Assembly (NCBI GenBank): GCA_027605045.1
Contig: JAQFWX010000028.1
Location: 62,001 to 126,000, forward strand
Direction of reading: 5' to 3'
Source of the DNA: Phallus indusiatus
Lineage: Eukaryota > Basidiomycota > Agaricomycetes > Phallales > Phallaceae
DNA: 64,000 nucleotides
The first letter of the stretch is position 1. Each line of letters begins with the position of its first letter. This document shows positions 12,431 to 22,400 of this stretch, piece after piece. The notes beneath the pieces were generated by a model that was not told the DNA's origin, searched no databases, and was given only the letters and a program-made list of their open reading frames with translations. The translations under genes were made by a program, and so were the position numbers.

Positions 12431-12672
12431 ACTCTCTCAGATTCAGTGTTTATTACATATTTGACGATTTTATTTATTATGAATATGCCCATATATTCAT
12501 TCCAACTTGTGCCGATAGATTATCTCGTCTCACAAAAAAGTCACAGGAATATCTCTCTCCTTGGTCTTGCGATGAAACGGAGTACATGTGAAACCGTGGA
12601 CATCTTGAATTAGGTGATATAGTAAAAGACTTGAATAGCGGACGGAGATAAAAAGACGTGGAGTTTCTTGTT

Positions 12673-13142
12673 TTACAATGGACATGCTCCTCCTTCTGGG
12701 TGGCAACTGAAATGTTTAAATGAGCATATTACACAATCCAGGCAATACAAGGAAAAAAAACGAACGTTCCGCCAAGAGATACTGAGAGTGGACCGCAGCA
12801 GATAAATCCTGTTGGGCCTACATAGATGACAGGTCAAAACGATTCTCACAAACATTGTTCACTGCCGCTGGCAGTGAAGTAGAATAATCCAGGATGGACT
12901 TACAGGGAGGCTATTCAGAATGAACGGATTACTTTAGTTTATCCACTTCAAGTTGTGTTTCATAAGTCAGTTACTTACATCACCCGCGGCATCGCCTTCC
13001 AAAATAAAAGTCAGCTTTGGTGATTTCGTAGCGATATCTGATACTGACAATGAATTACAGTTTGTGGTACAGCGTTTACATTCATTGTGAGCAGACTGAG
13101 GCAGACGAATAAAATAGATACTGCAGATTTAGCGTTGAACAT
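12673..13142 (-). CDS. Small six-cysteine secreted protein, copy 1
   Basis: I recognise no named family. The five-exon model (13049-13142, 12979-12995, 12904-12910, 12766-12817, 12673-12706) encodes 67 aa. A signal peptide ends near VNA, and the mature part starts AVPQT. The Cys pattern is C-x7-C-x5-CC-x10-C-x5-C, with CPTGFICCGP and LGGTC as landmarks; the adjacent CC resembles knottin-like folds. Exon 3 is a 7-nt microexon (CCTCCCT) that supplies PP and the first base of the second Cys codon. Skipping it loses the cysteine and the frame. The same exon phases recur in the three other copies, which supports the model. Likely role: an extracellular small protein in development, defence or host contact, unproven. 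Confidence 0.75.
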
Positions 13143-13643
13143 TTTCTCGAAAAGAAATTCAGAACCAAGGCGCAGAAAGGGAAATTGGGGTTGCGGCAAA
13201 AGTGAGGAAATTAATCGTGTTTATATTAGATTATGGACCTCCGGAGCATTCGGAGGTTTTTTGAAATTCATATCGTTATGGGGTTCAGGCGATGAGTACT
13301 AAGTGGAACCTTGCAGGTACGCGTTCACGTCGCGCTAATAATATGCTAGCCGGTCTTTGACTAAACTTGCCGTATATCCCATGAGGTGGTGACTATCAAA
13401 TGTCGTTAGGAACAATGGATAAAAAAATTAATCACAAAATGATTGATTTTAGTGAGATATATGACGTCCATGATTTCGGGCTTTGGGCGACTGTCGACAT
13501 GAGTCACTCATAATTATGAATTGTTTCACGATTCACCTACCATTCCTCCATCCATCGTTGTATGATATATATATATAACATGCTAAATCTCGGCATATAT
13601 GCTATAGTAGATTTTGAAATGTAAAAGTCATATAACCGTCTCT

Positions 13644-13920
13644 GGTGCGATATCCCTGGTGCGAAAGCACCAAAGGTTTGACAGGAAAGATAGGGGAATC
13701 AACTTCTGTGTGCTATGGGAATATAGAGGGGAAAAAAAGAGAGGAAACCCCGTCGTTGTTTATTATTGTGAATACTGGTTTTAGTTCATATACAGGCTAT
13801 GGAGTAATAAGCTCCGCTACGCGAAACAGGCTTTTATCTGAGCAATACTAAGAAAACGTGTGGCGTTACTGGAGGGATGGCAATATTATCGCGCGTTTCG
13901 GCACTTACGTTACAACGAGA
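13644..13920. repeat. Degenerate dispersed repeat, partner at 38095-38285
   Basis: Several words occur in the same order here and at 38.1 kb: GGGAATCA, CTGTGTG, ATAGAGGG with an A-run, GTTGTTTATT, and TATCGCGCGTTTCGG at the right end. Order and spacing suggest an old common element, perhaps an LTR or MITE. Termini and target duplications were not identified. Confidence 0.45.
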
Positions 13921-14682
13921 CTGAGCCGGCACTGTCACAAATAGGGGCTTTCACTCGACTGAATTGATCCTGAACTCGTTGTCTGCATTCTCTGGAAATA
14001 GGTTTTGGAACTCAGTTTGGAGTTCAGTGAGGAAGTAGCTCTTGAGCTACTTCCCCAGCTTGATCATAAACTTCACTCGCTAACTCGGTCTGGACTCCTA
14101 ATCTAATTAAATCATTCCTATATTCCCGTTTCAGAGTGATTCACTGGCATGAAAACCCCTAATCCTCGCGCTGACGTCACAAACTGGAGGTCGACTCAAT
14201 ACCACATACGCTTCTATGTAAATACACATACACAAATGGCCTGTGCACCTAAGTGTGAAACTATGAATAAACTGGTATTTAATAATGAGCTGCGCACTCC
14301 GCACCGCTAACGCAATTACCGCATCGCATATACATACAATTTACTTTGTTCGTCCTTGGTCTTGATAGCGGAGAATCCATAGCTGGTTCAGCGGTTCTGA
14401 GCCTCCAAACTTCATTGTCAAACGGAACGCCACGACGACATCAATTTCTAGGAGCTCGCGTTTAGTCTGAAAATAGGGGCACTCGAAGGAGCAGTCCAAA
14501 ATAATTCCAAAGTATGACATCTGGCACCGAATGCTTAGTGTATAGCATAAAGCAGCATAATTCAAGCGAAGAAGCTCTTGTCATCCACGGACAGGTAGAC
14601 AAGTTGGCAAACATCGGATTTATAGCCGTAGATTTGTTTGACATTTTCTCGGAGTACTAGCCTCCTCTAATCTGACTGCGAA

Positions 14683-14693
14683 TATATATATAT
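14683..14693 (+). promoter_or_regulatory. TATA run before LamG-like gene
   Basis: A TATATATATAT run lies about 65 nt upstream of the ATG at 14757, a normal spacing for a short-leader fungal promoter. Confidence 0.4.
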
Positions 14694-14756
14694 GAGCTAG
14701 CATACATATCCCAAAGCAGGGCACTTCAAGTGAACTTCATCTCTTCAGATCTTATC

Positions 14757-15529
14757 ATGTCTATCCCTATCTGGTCTTTCCCTGCTCAGTTGATAGCAGC
14801 GTATGTTCTCCCTCTGAGCATTACCACTTTCTTTTGACATACTCTTACAGAGGAGGAAGCAATTCCACAATCACTTCATACGTACAGGTTCCCATTTTCA
14901 TTGATCTTAGTAGCCCCATCACCATTCTCGGCTGGTTCAACCCTTCAGATGAAGTGGACTTTAGGACGTTCTTCTCTATCGAGTCTGACGAAAGTACAAT
15001 TTCTCTCGTCAATGTATTCTTCCCCCCTGGAAGCATGAACGTCACACTCGCATATATGGTGGATAATAACGTTCAGGATCGTGTCACAACCACGCTTTCC
15101 AACGCTGTTTCCCCTGGACCTGGCCAATTCTTCCATCTCGGTTTAGTCTTTCAGAATAACACGGTCACGGTATATTTGAACGGACAAAATATATCAACCA
15201 ATAGCATTAACCCCATTTTCAACCCAGTCAGCGTAAGTATCATGATACAGAATTGATCTTCTTCCGTCATTTTGTTGTTTTGTCGATTGAGAATTGTTTC
15301 GTTCACAGAAAATATTGGCACTGGGTAGAACCAAGTTCCCAGCGGCGGGTACCTCAAACACCTTATCTGCACAATGGAACGGGGCTATTCACTTTGTTAA
15401 GGTATATAATCAGGCCTTAAGTGATGTAAGCATGCTCGAGTCTTGCTACGATTTTATAATAGTATACTCAGTGCAATACTTTAGGCAATCATCTTGACAG
15501 AGTCCCAAGAACCTCCTCCGCCTTTTTAA
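14757..15529 (+). CDS. LamG / concanavalin A-like domain protein
   Basis: Four exons (14757-14800, 14851-15232, 15309-15425, 15485-15529) give 195 aa. The product is almost entirely one beta-rich module. It has ITILGWFNPS near the start, an internal FHLGLVF...VTVYLNGQ segment, and SAQWNGAIHFVKVYNQALSD near the end, the order expected of a LamG/pentraxin-like jelly roll (family LamG_3). There is no signal peptide, so it is probably intracellular or non-classically secreted. In this fold the module usually binds carbohydrate, but no ligand-binding residues are diagnostic here. It sits between copies 1 and 2 of the small secreted-protein array, on the opposite strand, and was probably there before or inserted during the tandem duplications. 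Confidence 0.75.
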
Positions 15530-15819
15530 TATCCTATTTTGTAATTTCTTTACGTCATTGTGCATATGGAATTTATGTCTGTTTTTTTATTTTTTATTTT
15601 TATGTCAATGTGATGAAATTTATGTCTGTCTGGTATTCTGAGTCGCCCGTGGAAACAAGGAATTCATGATTCTCAATAGATTGAAATTCAGGAAACAGCA
15701 GATTTATTTCATACGTTCAATTCTAAATAAACTGACAGTTGAGCAGTGAGCCCAAGCTGCACCAAATTTAAACAATCAAGGGGGAGGGTTGTCTGTTAAC
15801 CTGGAGATTTGGTGTGGAG

Positions 15820-16282
15820 CTAAGTATCCAAAGGACAAACTCCTGACCCTGTTTGTGGGCGACAACTAGGATGTGACATTAAGCACATTGTAAGACTCAA
15901 GAGCAGAGGCAGAAAGAAGGAAGCAAACCTTCCGCCAAGGCCATCGACGATCGGACCACAGCACATGAATCCAGCAGGGCCTTATTAGTGAATACAGTCC
16001 AAGTCAGTTGAACCCAAGGATGTCGCTGCTGATCGGTGCGGGATATATGACTCACATGAAGGCTGTCATAATATCATTAGCATATGTGATTGTACGCACG
16101 TTGATCACCTACCTCAGCCGTGGTGTCGCCTGTTGAAGTGAGTTCAAATATCATCGTTAGTATTCATAACACCCTATGTAATGCTCACAGTGGACTACAC
16201 TCGTTTGAGGTGCAGCATTTACGTAGGCCAAAAGGCCGAGACAAAGCATAATAACTGAAGTTGTGAATTTTAGGTTAAGCAT
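15820..16282 (-). CDS. Small six-cysteine secreted protein, copy 2
   Basis: Five exons (16189-16282, 16113-16129, 16056-16062, 15929-15980, 15820-15865) encode 71 aa. A signal peptide ends at VNA, followed by APQTS. Landmarks match copy 1: CPAGFMCCGP, then GLGG and two late cysteines. Exon 3 is a 7-nt microexon (CCTTCAT) flanked by GACAG and GTGAGT. It encodes PS plus the first base of the second Cys codon, exactly as in copy 1. If the microexon is ignored, a weaker in-frame donor exists but the conserved cysteine is lost. A TATA-like element on the minus strand lies about 57 nt upstream (16337-16346). Function is unknown; extracellular by signal peptide. Confidence 0.75.
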
Positions 16283-16763
16283 TTCTGTAGGATTATCTTC
16301 TCAGATGTCTTCTCAGATGCAGAGCTCCCTGATTTGTATTTATATTGAATTATCAATGTTTCGCATCATGCGGAAGAACTTTCGAAGGTTTTTGAAATTC
16401 ATCACACATGGGGCTGTCGGCGATGCGCGTTAGGCGGCATCACGTAGGTACGCGTTGGCGTCGTTCTAATGACACGCTAGTCTTGTCTTCCCATTGGAGC
16501 TGCCGTCACGGTTCCCGTCCCGTAGACCCCGTTCGGTTCACGGGATGGACGAAATCTACAAACTAATTCGTTGTAACAGAAATTGAAATTCACAAGGATA
16601 TCTTTCTTAGCTGGTATAATTTTTCTCATACAAGAATTTGTGCCTCTCAACCTAACTCTTTCAAACATATTATAAACGCGCAAATTCCAGTCTATTTAGC
16701 ACAGGAATCATGTAGATTGGGAGGATAAATTGTTCACGCGCAAAAGACGTGGAGCCAGCCGTT
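16283..16763. other. Intergenic, array promoter block
   Basis: This is the promoter region of copy 2. The block at about 16375-16480 resembles the upstream regions of copies 1 and 3 (TTTTTGAAATTCAT, a GGGG-containing stretch, then a GCGTT...CTAG stretch), pointing to duplication of gene plus promoter. Confidence 0.45.
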
Positions 16764-17140
16764 CTACAAGGCTGCACATATCCCCGTTCCGGGTACACAA
16801 CTTTAATTGAAAATGTGATTGAGGATATTATGATGTCATACAAGAAGATAGAAACATACGTTCCGCCTAAGCCATCAATAATTGGTCCGCAGCAAACGAA
16901 TCCTGTTGGACCTTGATGAACGACATAAAGTCAACTTCGGGACTTAAATGGGAAAAAAACAGGACGTTAGGCTTACAAGGCTCGGCGCCGCCTGTCGAAT
17001 GAATCACATGTCAACTTCAATGTTCAAATTTCCTAGAAATACGTACAGTGGAACACAGTCTGAGGTACAGCGTTTGCGGTTGTCAAAAGACTAAGGCAAA
17101 CAAGGAAGGTTGAGATTGTGAATTTATTAACATTGAGCAT
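16764..17140 (-). CDS. Small six-cysteine secreted protein, copy 3
   Basis: Four exons (17047-17140, 16977-16991, 16860-16911, 16764-16800) encode 65 aa. A signal peptide ends at ANA, followed by VPQTV. The Cys spacing is C-x4-C-x5-CC-x10-C-x6-C. Here the microexon of copies 1, 2 and 4 is fused to exon 2: one 15-nt exon gives CGAEP plus the first base of the second cysteine, so one intron has been lost (or the others gained one). The sequence around CPTGFVCCGP and GLGGTC is very close to copy 2. A TATA-like box (about 17198-17206) lies roughly 60 nt upstream. This is the easiest copy for a gene finder and gives the template for the others. Confidence 0.8.
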
Positions 17141-17766
17141 TTCTGGACGATTGGTAGTATCCGCGGAGGCTGATAACGATATAAGTCTGTTGGATCATAT
17201 TTATACAGAATTGTGAACCTTTGTCCCTTGCACTATGCGGAACTTCGGGAAGTTTATGAAATTCAGAAAGCACGGGGTTGCATTGAGTGGGCTCTGAGGT
17301 ATGCGTTGCTGTAGCGCTAATGATTATCCGCAGCTCGGTGCTATTGTTTGATTTCGCGATAACTATTTGAAAAATAGAGGATGGCTTGGCAGTGAGACAC
17401 ATCGTAAATTCTCAGACAACAATAGGCCAATGTGAATTATCCGTATGCAAGGACCGAGATTAAACATGGCAAGAGAGAACATTTAGCTGAGGTTTGCGTT
17501 TGTGAACGATCAGTTTCAATTATATTTACGTCAAACTGGCATACATGAAGAGTACGAGTGATTCGATAGTCCTTCAAGTGTTCCCGAACAATGGCGGTGG
17601 CTCTGTTCTAGCGTTAACCTTGTTCCAAACCTTCACGTGCCCTATTCACACCTGGTGCCCATTTGACACGCGCGTCCGGAAATGCAGCTTATCGTTGAAA
17701 TATGGAATTTCAGAATATTCGTGAAATGTTATGTCCTATACATCCGATAGAAACTGAGCCTGTCAG
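17141..17766. other. Intergenic
   Basis: Upstream region of copy 3, with the third version of the shared promoter block at about 17225-17330, then the 3' flank of the TMEM242-like gene. No further gene was seen. Confidence 0.4.
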
Positions 17767-18550
17767 TCAACTGCGCTTTCGTAGCCGACGTTCTTCTCTC
17801 TCCGCTGCTGCTTCTTTTTCAAGCTGCTCTTCTATATCTCGAAGCCAATCCAACGAATTAACGTCCTTAACGTCCCGGGGGCCTTTTGGTCCGGAGCTGT
17901 CTGTGGTTGCTGTCCGCAAGGTGGACCCATGAAGTGAGGATATGGGAATAGAATCTGTTTCGGAAGGGTCCCTATGAATTTTGGAAAGTAACGAGGGGGC
18001 TAAGATGGCTAGTTTTTGTCTCATCAACTGAGCAAACTGTTCGGGCTGGTATCGTGTCAGTCCTATCGTTCAGCCGTTTGAATATGTAGAGAGAACCATA
18101 CTGTTTCAACCCCCAAGATGCTGCGCAAGCTTAACACGCTTGCAATAGCAACAGCACCGACAACACATGTTGCGATACCGAACGCTTTTAGGGCGTGTAA
18201 AGGACCCGGACCTTGACCTACTGGGACCACTTCATCCTCATCGACAGCTCGTAATACACTTCGAGGTGAAAAAGAAATGTCCGATAGCTTTACAGAGTCT
18301 GTCTTTATGGTGGACGCTGTCCGGCGAACAGGCGGGGGTGCATTAGTCCTCAATTTCAGCTTTTTTAAGCCAATCCGGTTTGGATTCGCGCGGTATAGGA
18401 GGATGACTGGAGCGATAACGGCAACTCCTCCAAGAGTGAGCTGAGCTAAAATTGTCTAAGTACGTGTTTATGTTAAAACAAGCAATTTACCAGGCCGTAG
18501 GATACTATCTTTGGTGGTCGGCGTCGTTGTTCGGGTTCATGGAGAGACAT
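17767..18550 (-). CDS. TMEM242-like membrane protein
   Basis: Three exons (18491-18550, 18102-18440, 17767-18045) give 225 aa. Two hydrophobic helices are visible: LTLGGVAVIAPVILLY soon after the start, and FGIATCVVGAVAIASVLSL around residue 100, preceded by GPLHALKA. A SILGVETPEQFAQLMR segment then resembles the end of animal TMEM242, where ALRALG, a helix, and ALGV...F..KM occur in the same order. TMEM242 is an inner mitochondrial membrane factor for ATP synthase c-ring and complex I assembly; the same role here is inference. The C-terminus is a charged coiled-coil-like tail rich in Glu, Arg and Lys. Exon 2 uses the second of two nearby AGs, since only that one keeps frame. Confidence 0.65.
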
Positions 18551-18964
18551 GTCGGAGTCGGAGTCAAAAAAAAAACGGAAAGCTCCGGATTTCCGAATCC
18601 GTTCACTTCAAGTTTCAACCACTATCAAAGTGCCACCATTTGAAGATTCTCAAGTTAACGTTAGACTCTCATTGTCTTTCCGGATGCATGATGAAGTTGC
18701 TTTTTCAACCGACTGGAGACTGACCGGACAGTTTTCAGTGAAGCTCGGGTGACAGACTTCAGCTCGATGATGTGCTCGGACCGGTCACTCTTTGAACCCG
18801 GATTCTTTAGTCAGTCTTATTTGGAATATGTAGAAGTATCGTATGTTATTAACTCCCGGACACAGAACAGCTAATACATAACAGCATCCCGTGCTAGGTT
18901 TTGTGAATCATACTAAACCCACAAATCAAATTTACCGCTCAATGCATGAATGAAGAATGCTGTA
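18551..18964. other. Intergenic
   Basis: Short region between the start of the TMEM242-like gene and the 3' end of small secreted protein copy 4. No element recognised. Confidence 0.35.
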
Positions 18965-19433
18965 CTAACGTGCACATGGTTTATCTGGCGTTTGACATCT
19001 AAAATTGAGGAGGGTGAATGATATTGTAGCCTTCGAAAGGGTGACATGGAGGGAAACTTACGTTCCGGGGAAGGTGGTGCTGAGAGGACCGCAGCAAATT
19101 AGACCCGAAGGACCTGTAGCAAAAAGCTGAGTATATATATAGAATGAATATAACATATAAAAACTCACAGGTTATCTTGATTGATAAACGTGAGTTCACT
19201 CATCGGTATCAGCTTGATTAAGGTGACAATAATTGACGTACCCCAGTTAATTCGTTACATTCAACTAAGACAGCATGGTAAGTTGAGCGCATCTTGATAT
19301 TGAAGTATCGCAATTACTCACACACTGCTGGAGACCCCTGCGGAACAGCATTGACTTTTATGGCTGACATCGACAGGATGACGCCGAAGAAGACAATTTG
19401 TAAAGTGGAAAGTGAGAGCTTGGAGCCGAACAT
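18965..19433 (-). CDS. Small six-cysteine secreted protein, copy 4 (divergent)
   Basis: Five exons (19322-19433, 19242-19264, 19169-19175, 19062-19113, 18965-18998) encode 75 aa. A longer signal peptide ends at VNA, and the mature part begins AVPQGS. The six-Cys frame is kept: ECNELTG, then the microexon, then CPSGLICCGP, then GTC and a last PCAR. The 7-nt microexon (ATAACCT, before GTGAGT) encodes IT plus the first base of the second Cys codon. The 52-nt exon carrying the CC pair has exactly the same length and phase in all four genes. This copy lies beyond the TMEM242-like gene and is the most diverged. A minus-strand TATA-like word lies about 60 nt upstream. Confidence 0.7.
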
Positions 19434-20078
19434 TTCAGAAAGAGAGAAGAGAGGGTACGGATAGAACTGAAAGTAGTGCTGACGTTTATATTATTCATTC
19501 TACATACACCAGCACTTTATATGTTTTTCGTATGACAGCAACGCCGACACGGAAAGGCAAATCATCCCCCTGAAAATTTTTCAAATTTCAAAAAAAGAAC
19601 AGGAGCAAAATTTGGGCTGAAAGAGCCTAAAGACCCGGTGACGAAAAAACAACACGAGCCAGACAACATTCTTGGCGCGCTAATTTTGCTGCGCTATTTA
19701 CTTAGCACTAAATCCTCTCTCTCGAGTCATTTTTTTTCCTACTCCATTTATCACTAGTGCCATATACATATTCCGTCAGAGAGTTCGTAGTTTTCATTTT
19801 CATGGACCGGGATTGGCTTTTCAGTTGCCACGGGAGACAGGCACGGCTGGCATAGATCATTAAAGCGCGAATGTAACTGAATTAACGTCATTTTAACGAT
19901 GTAGCGCACTGGCAGTGTGGCAGTAAGCAAATCAATTGTTCTTAAGCGTCTTTTCAGGTACAGGGAACAGAAGCTATAAATGTATATTTTCATCAACAGT
20001 AAGTACAACTCTTAGCGCGCCGTGTCCTCAAGATTGGCAAAACGTCTGCACGTTCACCGCGTTCACCCTGCTGACCTC
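19434..20078. other. Intergenic
   Basis: Upstream region of small secreted protein copy 4 and 3' flank of the Ser/Thr-rich membrane protein. A/T-rich runs only; nothing defended. Confidence 0.35.
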
Positions 20079-22097
20079 TTATTTTACAATATGATATGCA
20101 TCGGACAAACTCTCAACCGACTGGCTTTCAGGGCGGGTTCCACCATTATGATTGACAATAACCCACGTTCTTCGTTGTGGTCTCAGTGGTTTCTTTACCT
20201 CGGTTCGCACTGCCTTTCCAACTGCAGTACCGGCTTGACTGCCAGTGTGGAGCGCAGCGGCAGCAATAGATTTGCCGCTCTCACTATCACTATTACGCGT
20301 CTCAGAAAACAAACTCGAAATCTCACTCTCACGATCGTCCAGGACCTCTTCATCTTCCTCGGGAGTTGAGTTCATGAATTGTACGGCGTTGAAGAGATTT
20401 GCTCGGAGAGTGCTTGCCCAGGTCAAACGTTTTGCTGAAAAAGTGGTGCTTCCAGTGGCTTGGGTGGCATTAGCAGTCGGGGCGACACGAGGAGATTGGT
20501 ACTGAGGTTCCGTCTCTTGCTGTTTTTCGTTTCTGGGTAACGCGAATGAGACTGGCGGAACCGGGGATAATGTTGAAGGTGGCGGGGAAGTTGTTCCAGC
20601 GGGTTTCACAATAGATGTATGCTTGGGTGTTGGAGGTGCCAAAAATGTTGATCCGCTGTATGGCACCATTGGGGTGGTGTTGATATGCAATGGTTTAGGG
20701 ACTTGAATATAGTCCAGAGACAAAGGAGCTGGCGTGCACGTGGTACTTGGCGTTTGTGTTTCTACGTATTCTAAACGGATTTGAGGGATAGAGGGCTGGG
20801 TTCGTGCGCTGATGGTAGATGGAGGTGACCTTTCTTCTGGAAATATAGAAGTTGTGCGAGTGGAGGACGTGGAGTGTTCCTGTTTCCAAGGCATATGTAC
20901 GATCCGAGATTCAGGTGAGCTGGAAATCAGGGTGTGTTTTGAAGGGAAATACTGTGGGGGAGGAAGGTTAAGTGATGCACCGAAATCTTGTTCAGATGAC
21001 GGCGGAACAACAGGAGAAGATATTCGAATGTCTGGACCAGAACCGGTTACGGAGCTTCCTACCGGGAATTGGATTTTGGAATCATAAGAATTCGTTGCAG
21101 GTGGTGATAGTGTCAAGGGTTGTCTAGAGAGTCGAGAGAGATTAGATACCTGCGGAAACCGAAATCGACGAGATCCTTTGTAAATAATTTCTTGTGTTTC
21201 GCCCGCGCTGCTATTCCCGGAGTAAGTGAAACTGCGTCTATCACTTTGAGGGGTGGTTGTGACAGAGGAATAGTTAAGACGACGCCGACGTCTAATGTAC
21301 AAGACTAGTAGGCCCAGAATGAACATCGAGCATACAGCCCCAAAAGTTCCTAACACAGCACCCTTAATAGTACGTCCAAGTTTTGCTGGTGATGGAGACG
21401 GAGAGCTTGAAGGTTGGTTCGATATCGTAGGCGCAGATGACGGTTGGGAGGAAGATGTAGATGCTGGGTTCGAAGAGTAATCGCTGACGGTAATAAATGT
21501 GAAAAGGCTAATAAGATGTACTCGGCATGTTAGTGAGAAGTTACGGAAGTTGTCTAATACCTACCCCGTTTCCGGTTGATCTTTCAGCTGCGTGGTGGAT
21601 GACGGGATATGTGTCGCTGAAACGGAATTTGAAGAGCTACTTGATGGTATAAGCTGAACTGAATGAGTGATATTCAAAGAGTGACTGGGGTGTGGAGATG
21701 GTATAACATTGACAATGGCTAGCTTGGATGTGCTCGACAAAGCTGCTGACGACGAGACTTTCAAGGAGGACGTCGTATATGAAAAGATAGTCTTTGCAAA
21801 TGATGTACGGGTAGAACGTGGCGGCAGCGTGGAGGGTTCAAAAGATGGTCGCGAAACAGTGGATGAAACAATGGGTAAAACAGTAGGCGACTGTTCTCGA
21901 TGACTTGAGATAGCGATGGCACTAGAATATGACAAACTCAAACTAGAACTCAGGCCGAAGTCAGGGTTAGAAGCCACGGATGCTACCAATGTTGTACTCG
22001 GATGATTGACACTCGCGTCAGCAGCAGAGACGGGAGACGAAGACAGCTGATAGACCAAATTTGTAGAGCCATCCAGGGATGTTTGGCTGTCGTTCAT
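20079..22097 (-). CDS. Single-pass membrane protein with Ser/Thr-rich ectodomain (Mid2/WSC-like layout)
   Basis: Two exons (21565-22097 and 20079-21483, 82-nt intron) encode 645 aa. Residues 1-220 are Ser/Thr/Pro-rich without cysteines, as in heavily O-mannosylated stalks. A Gly-containing transmembrane helix follows (GAVLGTFGAVCSMFILGLLV) ending in a basic stop-transfer run YIRRRRR. The roughly 390-residue cytoplasmic part is disordered and Pro/Ser-rich. This layout is common among basidiomycete Mid2-like or WSC-like proteins proposed as wall sensors, but no WSC or other ectodomain is present, so the role is inferred from layout only. No signal peptide follows the chosen ATG (22095-22097). 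A longer N-terminus by an upstream exon is possible, although a TATA-like run near 22290 suggests a nearby transcription start. Confidence 0.65.
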
Positions 22098-22400
22098 TCT
22101 GATAGCATCGCTTTGCAAGCATGTAAATATATTAATCGACGGTGGTGGAAGAAAGAGAAAAAGAGGGGTTGCGTGACTATTCGCGTCGTCACACTTGTGT
22201 AGGGCGTCTGAGATCACGTTCCAGATTTCATATCCCAATAAATTTGTCCCAACAGTGCATTTTGATACCTTTTCTTTCTTTGTTGTAACATTATATATAT
22301 CTGATATTAACTGGGAGATAAGAGGGCGATTGGATATTCAAGCTAAGATAAATGGCAACAATAAATAGCGGCATGTCTAGGTACTATTACATACACCATC
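22098..22400. other. Short intergenic, promoter of the membrane protein
   Basis: It contains a minus-strand TATA-like run (ATATATATAA, around 22290) about 190 nt upstream of the membrane-protein ATG, and the 3' flank of the NmrA-like gene. Confidence 0.35.

Larger units (their letters stand above)
13143..14756. other. Intergenic with array promoter, dispersed repeat and LamG promoter
   Basis: This stretch holds the copy 1 promoter (TATA-like about 13219-13225 on the minus strand), a block at 13236-13345 shared with the upstream regions of copies 2 and 3, a degenerate dispersed repeat at 13644-13920, and the TATA run before the LamG-like gene. Overlapping minus-strand open frames at 14341-14644 have no recognisable domain. 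Confidence 0.5.

Noticed and set aside
14341..14644. Overlapping minus-strand frames that might form a small gene
   Set aside because: Two frames overlap without a workable intron and show no motif; not enough to call.
21709..21903. Plus-strand frame within the membrane-protein gene
   Set aside because: Antisense shadow of the Ser/Thr-rich coding exon.
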